Below, piece after piece: positions 48,301 to 60,958 of a DNA stretch of 64,000 nucleotides (its first letter is position 1; every line of letters begins with the position of its first letter). The notes beneath the pieces were generated by a model. It was given only the letters and a program-made list of their open reading frames with translations, was not told the origin of the DNA and made no database searches. Source of the stretch: Panorpa germanica (Eukaryota > Arthropoda > Insecta > Mecoptera > Panorpidae); NCBI GenBank assembly GCA_963678705.1, contig OY783210.1:21391331-21455330 (forward strand), written 5' to 3'. The position numbers and the translations under genes are program-made.

Positions 48301-49699
48301 TTATATTTGTCTTCCACATTATTATTTATGAAGTTACTATTTTCTTCCTCTTCTATTTCATCATCAGATTCAATATCCATTTCACAATTGCTTTTGCTTA
48401 AATCATTACCATTTTTATTATCAAGATTATGGAACATACATTTCGTTAAAACATCAAGGATGCAACTTGTATTTGTTGGAGATGATGCTTCTTCCGAATT
48501 GAACCTAATTTTAAATTTTAAAACAAATTAGTGTTTTGGATTAATGTTAAAAACACATATTAATAAATAATCCCTACCAGTCATGATCACGTTCCATTAC
48601 TTTCTTTCTTTTCTCTACATTTTGTTTTGAAAAATATTCGATATGAGATTTATTTTCAGTGGGAGTTTCGTGTAGCATTCGTGAAACAGCAAATCGTACA
48701 TCAGGTAATTTAAAAACTTTTTTATACAGCGTATCATAAACTATAGCTATTTTAAAAATGAAATATTTATATTAATTATATTGTGGATGAATTTAATATT
48801 AGGATGCTGTCACATTGGAACAGATTACTTGCAACGTCGATGTTTTCAGTAGTGTATTTCACTTGTTTCTCATTAGCACACTTTAACATAAGATGAAGCT
48901 GTGACTTTGATCAATATAACACGGATGATAAAAGTTCATTTTTACTGAAAAAGACGAAGGCCCCAAGCAGTCTGTTCCAGTGTGAGAGCTTTAGATAATA
49001 GTAATAATTACATTGACAAAAAGCAGCATTCTGAATAAAGTTTTTTTCAAAAACAGAGTCAAAGTGATTATCTAGTCGAAACAAGTAGATTTCACCACCA
49101 ATGTACCCATTATTTGTGATATTCTCAGGTTCTGCCATTTTCTCAAAAATCCAGAAATCGCGACTGAAAACAAAATAATTGATATAAAAACGTAATAACC
49201 AATTACCTAATAATAATAATAATAAAATAGGAATTTATGTATATACGTACTTATACATCTTGCTCATCGCTTCAATAGCAAACTTTGCGGAAAACTCTTT
49301 AGAAGATAAAATATTTTCTAAGTATTCGTCAAATGAATCTTCGATTTCCTGTAAATCATATAAACATGTAAAAAGGTACCTGTAACATATTCTATTTCTC
49401 ACGAGTATTATGAAATACCTGTTCAAAAAGAGACCTGTTGCTTTTCATGAATTGCACACATTGCTCACGAACCGTGTGAAAATGTTGTTGAGTCAAATAT
49501 AACTAAAATAATGACATGAGATGATTGATTTTATTGTTATTAAAATAGATTTAGTAATATATTATTTTAGTACCTGCTCTGAAACTGCTCTGAAGAGACA
49601 AGTTGGATCTCTAGCTGTATGCTTTCGATAATATCCATGACTTTCAAGCCATTGATCAATGGGCTCAGGAGTTCGAGCAGCTCGTTTCGTAGATGTCAT
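45396..49699 (-). CDS. otu: OTU-domain deubiquitinase with Tudor-like domain (otu / OTUD4 type)
   Basis: Twelve exons (49574-49699, 49419-49502, 49251-49348, 49012-49163, 48578-48746, 47912-48504, 47743-47833, 47443-47660, 46546-47373, 46179-46475, 45893-46090, 45396-45808) give 1,088 residues. The OTU protease is N-terminal: D31-P-T-C34 in [14 protein letters not shown], with a catalytic-type His at 136 in [11 protein letters not shown] Tudor-like module (about 405-475) has [20 protein letters not shown]. The rest is a long Asn/Tyr/Pro/Gln-rich low-complexity tail. Family members are deubiquitinases; in Drosophila otu acts in oogenesis, and the low-complexity tail is reported to drive condensation and activity. 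The intron between exons 4 and 5 carries a foldback element. Confidence 0.9.
48803..48992. mobile_element. MITE-like foldback element in an otu intron
   Basis: Left end CTGTCACATTGGAACAG and right end CTGTTCCAGTGTGAGAG are inverted repeats. The inner right part TACTGAAAAAGACGAAGGCC resembles TACTGAAAACGACGAAGTCC of the copy ending at 42271. The length is about 190 bases, non-coding, same family as the 41-42 kb copies. Confidence 0.7.
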
Positions 49700-50384
49700 T
49701 ATAATATATTAATAAAATTATAATCTATATATATTATAATACCAATCTAAAAACAATTACAAGCTAATCACATATAATTACTCAAGAACAAACCATTTTT
49801 TATGTTTAATATCTGGTACGGAAATCAATTACACTGTCAAATATGCAACACGATAAAAAAAACAATATAAAATGTATCTTTCTGTCTTTTACTTATCTTA
49901 AATCAAAAAATAATGTTTTATTCTAGTCAATTAGATGATATTTATATTGGATCAATCATTAAAAAAAACAATTTCTTTACAATTACAAAACATGCATGTG
50001 CTTTTACTACGACCAAATATTTACGATGTTCGCGTTTTAATGATAATGTCACTAAAACTACTATATAACAATAACTTCTTACCTTTTTACATATAATAAT
50101 TGTCAATAATATTTACTTAAAAAACATAAATTTTAAGGTAATATTAATTTAATTTACGTTTTGAGCAAGACAATAGCTTTGAATAAACCGACAACCTTGA
50201 ATAATCACAACTGATCACAACAGACAAAGCGGAAGAAGATTATAAAGATAGAGTCATCTACTTCCGCGTAACATAGGCGGTAAAATTAAAACATATTCAA
50301 TTAGAATAAAAAAACATAAATAAATATTCAGATAGAAAAATATATTTTAAGTGTAGAGTAAAGTAAATATATATTTTAGTATTT
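49700..50384. other. Intergenic stretch, otu promoter side
   Basis: About 690 AT-rich bases between the otu start and the end of the C7orf25 homolog, both on the minus strand. No coding frame or repeat was recognised. It should contain the otu promoter and the 3' UTR of the upstream gene. Confidence 0.5.
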
Positions 50385-52100
50385 TTATAACTCTATCAAT
50401 TTAGCCTTTTCTTCTTTTAATTCTGTTAGAGCTCTAGCCTCATGAACGAATACAGCTAATTCAACTCCCTGCAAAGGAAAAATTTATGTTTTGTAACAAT
50501 TTATGTAATATATACGAGTGCAGATACGTTTAATACGTAAATATTACATAACTGTGTTTAATGGGAAGAAATAAAGTAAATTTAAAAAGTAATACTTGTT
50601 GTTTGGCCGACCGAACAAATCCTTCATTTGCTGTTAAAGTAATAGCGCTTATAGATTGTCCAAATGAAAAAATTTTTTTGGATCTATTTTTAATTCGACC
50701 TCCTAATAATAATGAATCACATGGCCGACGAAGAGCATCTACGCCATCTGAAACCGAACAAAATCTTTCATAATACATTTATACTAGAAGTATACTTATA
50801 CTAAAATATCCGATATATTATACCAAATATAAAAACTTGATGTAATCAAGTAAATAATCCTTAAGAAACAACTGTTTCTTAATTAACGTGGTGCACGTAC
50901 CGTTGTCTGGTAATATTGCAATCCTTTGAAACAATAATTGCGCTCGTTTCTTTTCCATGGGGCCACCAATTAAATTTACAATACTGTCGAAAGCTTCTTT
51001 TGCTGTTACACAACAAACTAACTGCTTATCTAAAAAATATGTTGTTTACAATACATCATTCTATTTTAAAACTTATTAATTGAATCTTATACCAAATACC
51101 TTGAAATAAATTATCTAACAATATTTTAATTGGTCTTTTACGTTCCCATTTGGCTTGCTCAGTTAAGAGAGGTTCTACGAATTCATAATTGCAACTTCCA
51201 TTACAAAGGGCACTTACATATGCTAACATAGATGTAACATCCAAATTTAAAGTATTTATATTTTTTGGGATGGGCATTTGGTACAGATTTAATGCTGTAT
51301 CACTTGTGGATTGTTCTGATTCCAAACCATCTTGTGTGATAACTGATAAACCATGATATTTTAATTTTTCTGCAAGAATACAATCAATTCCACCGGCGAA
51401 TTTAAATATAACCTACAAATGTAAGATAGTAAGATCATAAAATAAGTAGATTTAAGTATTGATTAATACCTTTGGTGTATTAAACAAATGTGGGTGTAAT
51501 TTTGCAGCTTCAATATATTCTTTTGCTTGATCAATGACATTTTTAGATCCATAATTACTTCGACCAAAAGCTGCGTCCGATAATGATTTTGGATTTCGTG
51601 CAATAACTAAAGAGAGAGATATATTTTATTGATTAAATAAAATTACTACATTAATTGACTTTATATAAAATGATATAGTATACCCTTTATCCATGTACTT
51701 CCATTATCAGAAATAACATCTATTCTTATTTTCTTTTCACCGCAGAGAACAGCATAGTCAACGTGAGTGACATTTGATTCTTGTAAAATGCAATTAACAA
51801 GAGCAGAAAGATGACTTAAATTACTACATTGTAAATGTTGTTCTTTTGCACTAGAATCACATCTAATCTAAAAGTGATTAAGACTATTAATTTATTATAA
51901 ACACAAACTTCATTAATGAAAAACTTATTAAATTACAAATATAACCTTACTTTTTTTAAGAACTTGATTTCGTTATTTATTTTCCTTTGAAGTTTTTGTA
52001 CCCCTTCAACATGTTCTACTTTTGTTAATCGTTGTATTAAACTTTCTCCAAATAGTATCTTTTCATTTAATAAATTGTATATTTTATTCTCTTCGTCCAT
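50385..52100 (-). CDS. C7orf25 homolog (UPF0415 / DUF1308 protein)
   Basis: Seven exons, 51951-52100, 51684-51867, 51470-51606, 51100-51412, 50901-51029, 50596-50747 and 50385-50468, encode 382 residues (human C7orf25 about 420). Family blocks: RNPKSLSDAAFGRSNYG, IFKFAGGIDCILAEKLK, LDVTSMLAYVSALCNG, FDSIVNLIGGPMEKKRAQ, and the end TLTANEGFVRSAKQQ + GVELAVFVHEARALTE. The function of this conserved eukaryotic family is unknown to me; the C-terminal half is its DUF1308 region. The start MDEENK is the first ATG in the frame (a more upstream GTG is not used in eukaryotes). Confidence 0.9.
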
Positions 52101-53054
52101 TTTAAACAATATTGTCACTCTAAAAATAAATCTATTTACCTCATAGTAAATAAAATATACCTGAGTTGTGTAAAGGCTACATTCAAAATTAAATTACAGT
52201 AAGATGTGGTTTTCGTGAAAAGTTTCATGATTTACTTTTACACTTCATTTTCCAAAACATATCCATTTTGACGTTAAAATTCCATAGTTATAATTTTGCA
52301 CTTACTTCATTTCAATTTTCTTTCCAGTTACATTTTTTGTGGTTCTAATAACTATAGCCACAAGAGTAGTTCGATTAGTAATTTAACAATAAAATAACAA
52401 TATTTCATTGCAACGTTAGAAATGAACAAATAATAACAAGACGTCAATGCACCTACGAAAACTGAAATAAGAATTTTATGTATTCGCTTATAAAATAATA
52501 AAATCTAATTCTTTAAACCTGGAATTCTTGAAAACTCTTGACTAAAAAATTAGAACTTTGAAATCAAACTCCAAATTCATTCAGCCGAAAGTGCTCGATA
52601 GATTAAACTAAGCCCTGACTCCATCACTGTGGTGATTACCAGTTACCTATAACAGAATAATAAGTGTTGCAAATTAAATACAATATTTTTCAGAATTTCA
52701 TAAAGAGAAATGCTAAATTTTATAATATATTTTTAATAATAATATTTAAAATTTTTAATATAATATTATACAATAAATGATAATCGTTATACAAATTGTA
52801 TTTTATACCAAAATATTTATTTTATGTGGATGTTATATAGACATTGTAAAAGATAAACGAATTTGCTTTAAAATAACATATACATTAAAGTATGAACAAT
52901 AATATCTAGCATTACGAAATTTCATTTCGACTTAAAACTCATTGCTTTTTTGATGTGCATGGTCTGATAATCTGAGCGTTTCGTTCATAGAAATATTTCA
53001 TTGAATCAGTAACATTCTGATTTGTCAAGAAGCACATCGATTTGTATAGGCACG
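52101..53054. other. Intergenic stretch between DCAF1 and the C7orf25 homolog
   Basis: AT-rich, with the promoter of the C7orf25 homolog at the left and the DCAF1 3' UTR at the right. No coding frame, repeat or RNA gene was recognised. Confidence 0.5.
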
Positions 53055-56000
53055 TCAATATTCTAACAGATCATCTATGGAAATATTATCGTCGGACATA
53101 TTAAATGTACTATCATCAGAAGTAGGCACACTATCATCGGAGTCTTCTTCTTCCATTTCAGCATCTCTATTTGGACGATTTCTTCGATTTCTCCGATTAT
53201 TTCTATTCCTAGGCCGCCTCTCATTAACATTTTCCAGAACTTCATCTAATAACATATTCGCTACATCATCTGAAAGAGAAATACATGTAATGGTTATCTA
53301 AATTAACGTTTAAAATAAGTGGATTTATTATTAAGGCTTACTATCTCCCTCGGATATTGAATTATCATCAGATCGATCAGATCCATCTATATCTTCACTA
53401 TCTATATCGTCATCCTCCTGTAAAATAAATTAAGATTATTACATCTAGTTCACTGATGTCCATATCCTAAATTAATTTTTAAAACTTACTATTTCATCTT
53501 CTTGGTCACGTTTGCGTCCAACATCATACAAGCGTACCACAGACTCCTGTACAGAGTCGAAAGAACCAAGATTTTCAACAACTGCAATTTGTGTGTCCCA
53601 GCTATTCACAGCCAAATCATATATACTGCGCCGTACATCGATTGTAGCTAAAATAAAGAGTTTCGAACATTAAAATGAACAAAATTATGCATGACTTACT
53701 TTTATTATCAATTAACTTATAAGTGAATTTTCTTACCAATACTAGAATAATCGGTAGCATCTATTGTTTTGAAACTAGAATCAAATTGTTTATCCGTTGA
53801 GTCAGAGTCTTGTTCTAAACTTACTGTATATATAGTATTTGTAGATGAAAATTTAATATTAGATTCATCCAACGCAGGAACAGTTCTAAGTAAATTGAAT
53901 GTTCTCATATCCCAGACTTCTGTATTAGATACAACCTACAAATATTTATGTATTTTATAATCATATATTATATTTATACAGAATATTAAAAAAAGTATGT
54001 TTACTTCAATCCCATTTGGATGAAAAACACCACTAATATTTTGATTAAGTTTATCAAATTTATGTATTTGTTTTCCAGAATTAACATCCCATAGAACACC
54101 ATCAGATAATACTAAATCATCGTTTGGTGAAAATGTTGCTTTATTTTTTATATAACCATTTCCAATTGCTGGAACTAGAGTTTGAATTGGTCGAGCTGAT
54201 GCTATATCGTAGATCTATAAAAAGAGAGAACTATATAATCATACTCGTGTTTAACATATCGACATTCTTCTCTGTAAAGACTACAATATAATTCAGAAAT
54301 GAAAATATTCATGTTTATTACCTAAGTAATACTCACTGTGGCTATTTCTCCTTTAGTTCCTATTAATTTATCTTGTAAATTACTAAATTGTGCAATTTCT
54401 TGATCATCCAAAGGGAACCTGGGAAAGGAAAAGAATAGTAAAATAGTTGCCAATTAACATATAGAATTAATAAATATATCACATACTTTAGAGTTATACT
54501 ATTCGACTGCAGTGACCATACGCAGCTTAAGGGCCTTCTCCAAGTACTTGATGTGATTAACATTGAAGAATCTTTTCTTACTTCTACATAATAAATATAC
54601 GTATCATGACATTGTACTGAGACAATTTCAAGGCCAGTAAATGTATTATAAATTTTAACTTCCCCATTATATGAGGCTGTGATGAGATTTTGGTCACTGG
54701 GCTGTAATAAATACATATATATTATAAAACAAAATGATTTAAAATATATTTTAAGAACAATTTGTGAACAATATTTCTTACCCTAAAAGCGCAACAAGTA
54801 AAGAAGAGGTCATTTTCAGGAGGCCTTATATTTTTAACAGGACAAAATTGTGAATGTACCAATTTTCTATCTAATTTATGCGCATTATAACCAAGAGGTC
54901 GTCTAGAAGAACGAGCTGCAAAATTCATTGATTGACTAGACGTTCGATTTGATCGGGGATCAGGGCATTTATGTGGCCTAAAATAAATATCATTTGATTA
55001 ACCGTAACAGTAATTCAGTATATGATAAATTTACAAAGTAAAACTTACGTAAACAAATCAAATGCAGGACAGGTAACCATAGGATTTTTACATAGTGCAT
55101 GTTGATTGTACAAATACTCAGTAACAATAGTATCTAAAGAAATATGCCTGTCCAACTTTGTCTTAGCACTTTGTAAATCTCCACTTAAATGCCCTGTTTC
55201 ATTGTATGATATTTGTTTTTCAAGAGACCTTTGATATGGTATCTGCTGGGATAGAGGATTCTGAACGTTGATTGACTTTCTTATTTTAATTGGTGTTGTT
55301 CCTATTTCGGATATAGTTGGACATTTAAATTGCTCCCCGTTTACTCGACTACTTTCAGGAGTTGCACTATGCTTATTAACTAAACTATTTGAAGGCGATG
55401 GTTGTATTGAATTACCCACTCTTGCTGATAATGTACGCGGCTGTAACAAATTAAATAATTTTAGAATAATAAAAAAAAAAATTCAAATAAAATTAAAACA
55501 TATTATATAAAAGTATTCTTATTTTTAAACTAACACGAGTGGGCGTGGTTGTTACAGCAGGAGATCTGTATAAAGACGACACTGGGCCACCAGTTCTATT
55601 TAGATTTGGAACAGATAAATTGGCTTCAGTAGCCAGCGCCGCTGCAGATTCCACCATTCCACGGGTCGACAAATGTTGATAAATTAGTTGTAATAATTGT
55701 TTGTCATTGAACTGTATACGTGTTTGCGCTACTACATTTGCCTGAGAAAGATACTTATATTAAAAAAAAGAAAATATTACATAATAAATATGATATTAAC
55801 AAATTATTTACTTTGTGTATATTCGCAAGAGAGGTATCAAATTCCCTGGATCCAGTTTTTCCCGATATTCTTTCTAAGAGTTCATAAGCATACTGTTGAA
55901 AAGAAACATGTTCCTGCCTTTTCTCTTGCAAGATTGGATCCCTCATTAAATCTACAATTACAAATAGTAATTGAAAAATAGAGTTAAAAGAAAAGTTTAC

Positions 56001-59000
56001 AAATCACATATATATTAACACTCACTTTGCAACTGTCCTGTAACAAACATTGGCAATTTGCTAACAATCTGCTTTACATGATCTGATCTTGCTAATCCAG
56101 CTAGAGCTTTACATGCCATACCTCTAATACAATCTGCATCTGTTATGGGGGTTTTAATAGTCATTAATTGCAGCAATACCTATACAATAAAAAAATAAAA
56201 AAAATTTTATACATGTAATAGTTTCATTTGTAAATTTGTATGCAAGTGTTTCAACATACCATAATTCCATTATTTGATCTGACACTTTCCCACATTCTTT
56301 GAATGAGGTCTTCAGATGATTTAATTGGTTGTTTCTTTCTAGATGAATTATTTCCTGCTAAAGAATATCTAAGAACACCGCCCCCGACCTTAAACAAAAA
56401 TAAAATGATTGAAAAAACGATATATTATATGTATTTTTTCTGCCAATACAATAGACTACGCACTCTGTGAATTGGCGCAGAAACACAATTTACAAGTACA
56501 GCTAGTGCTGATTTTTGTACATCCGCATCGGCCACTATTTCTCCTTCTGCAGCACCTAGTATTATATTTATTCCAACAGTTAATGCTGCCTCAGGAAGAA
56601 TAACTCTCTCACATAAGCGTTCTTGTACTCTTGATGACACACAACAAACTGTTAGCGCATCTAGTGCTGAACGAACAGTTTCACCTCTGAAAGGAATTCT
56701 GGGATAATTAATTGGTAGCTGGACAGTACTATAATAATATTTTTGTAATAAATAATTGTTATGTAATAAAGCTTTGTAAAATACCTTCCACTGTAATTCC
56801 ATTCATAAGCAAATGCAATAATTTGAAGTAACGTCGTAACTCCGTCAAGTTGCATAAGTTCATCTACTGGAGACCAAGAAGCCTTGAATGGTAAAAGTTC
56901 TTGAAGTCTACGAACTTGAACATATATTTCATCTGGAGTTGATGTACACGCCTAAAATATTATTTTTGTGTTAGAAGTGTTAATATTATATTATATTATA
57001 TAAGATCAATAAAATCTGAATTATTTATTACTTTTTTATCGCATTCACTAAGAATAATAGCCTTGTAAGGTGGTTGTGGAGATGGTGCAGAGCTCGGATT
57101 GTTTTGTCTGGTAACTTGCAAATATTTATGATATAAATGTGCTTCTAAATATTTCTTTAAAGCTACGCAAACATGACGAACAATTTGTCGAGCCGCACAT
57201 TCTTCATCTTCGTTTATATCTAAAGCTTCATCATTAGTGCGAAGTATAGGCAGTACTGATATCTAAAAATAAAACAACACTTACTAATTATTACTTCTGA
57301 TTAAATGCTTTTCTTAGTTTTCTTTCTGCATTTCCCATTTTATAAATAATATACAAATAATGCTTACAATATTATACAGCATTCTAAGACCTCCTTGTTT
57401 ATCAAATTCCAATAAAATGACTTTAAACTGAAATGATAACCCAAAGAACATTGTTGCATGGCATCTTCCTGAGTCATGCGAGCATTTTAACAATGAAAGC
57501 GCATATCTAAGAAGAAAACATATTTATACATATACATCAATTTTTGCATTTCATTTAAATTTAATATAACTTGTATTTACCCAACAAGATCTGAACGAAC
57601 ATTTGGAGTCATTATACATATCCTCTCCATTGCATCTTCACAATAGGCTAAATAATAAAGACAAATAGATACACCAGTTGCAGCAACACTGGGTCGTGGT
57701 ACTTTTAATAAACGCTGTAATAAGAATTCAATTATTCATTAAGTAAACAGAACTATGGATCAAAAATATATAATAAATAATGCTTACAAGTAATCCACCC
57801 ATCTGTAAAAATTCAAGAGAAAATTTCTTATGACACAATAACGCAGCTAAATATTTTAATGCTTCAAACGCAATTCGTGGATCTCTTGTTTCTCGCACAT
57901 TTATATATTCCAGTATTAAGTCTAAAGCGTGTTTTTCGAACACGTGGCCTAAAAACTGTAAACCGAATTAGAGAATTAAATATTTGGAGTTCTATATACT
58001 TGCTACATATGTATTAAATTCAGTTCAGTTAACTCACATCCTGATATTCTCCCATTGGTGTTAAATATCGCAATATACACATCTGTTTTGTTTCTTTCGT
58101 ACAAGGATGAAACTATAATAAAGTTTTATTAGTATATGATTCTATTAACAAAATGTGTAACTGTATTGTTAATCACTTACCAGTATTGGTCCTCTTTTAT
58201 AGCTACTGTCACTATTGCTATAGCTATCTTGGCTTACAGATCTGAAAGTAGACGGACCTTGTATATAAGATTTTGCAGGGGAAAATAATATAGATGATGT
58301 CATTTTAACATCTTCTTCTTGCAATAATATATTATCAGATGAATTAGGTTTTCGTCTTTTAAATAACGATGGACCTGAAGATGGGGAGGCGCTTAATTCG
58401 TCTTTCTCATGTCCTAAAATATCATCTTTCTTATACAAAATGAATACTATTATGATTTATTTTCTGATATACTAATTACCTTTTTTTCTTTCATTAGTCT
58501 CTTTCTCTACATTTCTATCACTGCTTTCAAAACTGACTCTTACATCTTGTACCTCTGTTGCATCTAATTTAAATAAAGTAAATGTTAATTTACAAAAGAT
58601 GTACTTGTTTTATTAAGAGGATTTTACCTTTATTTTCTTGGCCAAATATAGCAAATGGTCTTTTAAAAGTTTCTTCTTCCGAAGAGTCCGATTCTTCTTC
58701 TATAGGATCCATGTTATGCAATCTTTGGATCATGAGTGGTACTAATTTTCCATTCTGTTCTCTGAAATTTTTATTGCAAGAATTATTTATATTACGCAAT
58801 AAAATCTTGGTCTCAATGAATCCTGAATATATTTTCACCTGTATGTTGTAGCTATATCTTGAACTTCCATGGCAGCTGCAAGAAGACCAGTTGCATAACT
58901 TTGAAGTGGTTCCATGCTCTTTTCAGCCCAGCTAAATAACCTTAAGATAAGATTCTCCATATCTGGCTGTAAAAGAAAAACAAAATTACATACAAGTATT

Positions 59001-59680
59001 TGCCAAATGAAATAATTTCATTCTCTGGCTATAACTGTAATCTTGCATAATTTGTTAGTTTACATACCTGGAATACAGCTGATGTTTCTAAACCGGGCAT
59101 TATAACCAGCATCAAACGACAGGCTGCAATATTCATGGGACATGAGTCTTTCTGAATATTCTGTCGTGAATAATAATTATCACGCAGGTAATCATTAACA
59201 AGCTAAAAAATAATAATGTTTTTATTCAGGAGATACCTAATTCATACTTGATGATACAAATTCTTGTCTTGTACATGTTTTATCTACTCACTTTAGTCAT
59301 AAAATTTTCTTTCCTGAATAATATCTTAAGAACAGGACCAAGCTCACAACCGGGATCTGTTCTTGAGGGGTGCCGTTCATCGAAGGGATCCGGATTTTTG
59401 TTGTAATATATTTCGGTTTGTTCTTCTATAAGTTCTGATAATCTGAAAAAAAGGTATTAACAAATGTTGAAAATAGTCGATGTGTGTACTTTTGGTAAAA
59501 TGATAAAATTCCTTCTAAAAACATAACCTATAACAGTTAGCATTGCATAATATTAAACAACTGTCAAAACATTTACCTGGCTAAAATGGGAACAGGATCA
59601 TATCCTGGTGCTGGACTTTGTTCGTCCCATTGTTTTAAGATCGCAGTAACATCTTTAATTTCAGCAAGTGGTACAGCCAT
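53055..59680 (-). CDS. DCAF1: DDB1- and CUL4-associated factor 1 (VprBP / mahjong)
   Basis: Twenty-seven exons join in frame to 1,492 residues (human DCAF1 about 1,507), from ATG at 59678-59680 to the stop at 53055. In order: an armadillo-like N-terminal half, including [20 protein letters not shown] and a [11 protein letters not shown] block; a LisH motif ([20 protein letters not shown], exon 55535-55741); the block ITEY-like [20 protein letters not shown]; a WD40 propeller with [20 protein letters not shown] and [10 protein letters not shown]; and an Asp/Glu-rich tail. It is the substrate receptor of a CRL4 ubiquitin ligase; in flies mahjong takes part in cell competition with Lgl. Of the two WDxR DDB1-contact motifs, one is WDMR and the other is WDVN, lacking Arg. 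Confidence 0.95.
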
Positions 59681-60958
59681 CTTAGAGGGAAAATTAACAA
59701 ATGATTCTTCAACTTATTTTCAAACAACTCTCTTCCATGAAAATGAATGACAAATTAAATACGTAATTATAAAAATTGATAATTTAAAAACTGATTCAAA
59801 AGGAACAACTTTAACTATAACACTATCAAAATTGTAAAGTACAAATTGACTTTTAAATACACTTAGGTACTCTATTTATCTACGTTAACAATGAAAAATG
59901 TCGAAAAGCATGAGCACATTTCTTGAGCACGTTTTAACCAAATATTGCCTGAGGTGTGCTCTGCGTCTCTGTACCAGAGATAGACCAAGATAGACTGGAC
60001 TGTACTTGTCCAAGCATGTCGTTAACGGTACAGCACTTAGTGTTGCCAAAGCTAGAAATAATTATATTTTGTTGTACAAGTTATAAAAATTAATATATCA
60101 AATTATAAATTAATTTAAAACTTATTTAAAGAATTCATTACGAAAAAATACATTTTAAATTCTACTCTTTCTACACGTGAGTCATCTATCCACAATAAAT
60201 GCTCTCATTCACTTTATCGTTAAAAACTAAATTAATCACTTGTACTTTAAAATACAATAAGTACGCAATAATTGCGTATAATTTTTATTAATATTCATAG
60301 ATGATTCACATATTATAACAGCGCTGCTGCTTATTAAGAATATGATTACCTTTCGATATAATGACAATAAAAGTCAGAAAATAAAGTGCTGGTCCGTGAA
60401 TCGAACTCGAAAACACTCAGCAGCTTTATTATTGTACCTTTCTTACTTTGTTTTTTCCCTTAAACATATTATAGTGCATATAAAAATACAATAAATAATC
60501 AAATGAGCATTTTTATTCAAAAACAGCACAATAATAAACAACCTTTTGTACCGTTAAAAAAGAACAATTTTATATCACAATTAAAATATAGTCACACAAA
60601 TGCATGTTTCTGATGAAATCTCCAGTAAACTATTTGGTAAAACATCCCGCTTAGTGTGCAGTTCGTTTTCTCAAATAAACAAAGTAATATACTTCACTCC
60701 GACTTAAATTAATAAATTTCCAAGTGGATTCATGTGGTTTACTGTCTTGGTACTGAACAATACACAAACATAAATTAATTATTTGATTTTGCACTGGAAA
60801 ATATATAATTTATATCTTATACAAATTAAAATTTGTTTGTGCGTCTATTGTAATTAAATATTATTTAAAATATATAACAATTTTTATTTAGCACACTTTT
60901 ATGTAACATATAATATTTTTAGTCAACTTCGATCTCTTTCAATAATAATAAAGATAAT
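59681..60958. other. DCAF1 upstream region and 3' flank of the next gene
   Basis: 1.3 kb of AT-rich sequence. The DCAF1 promoter should be close to 59700-60050. Near 60388-60410, in the minus orientation, is a GAGTTCGATTC word resembling a tRNA B box, without a convincing tRNA fold around it. Nothing else was recognised. Confidence 0.45.

Noticed and set aside
60380..60450. Possible tRNA or tRNA relic (minus-strand GAGTTCGATTC word)
   Set aside because: B-box-like word only; the T-stem does not pair and no A box, anticodon arm or acceptor stem is found.
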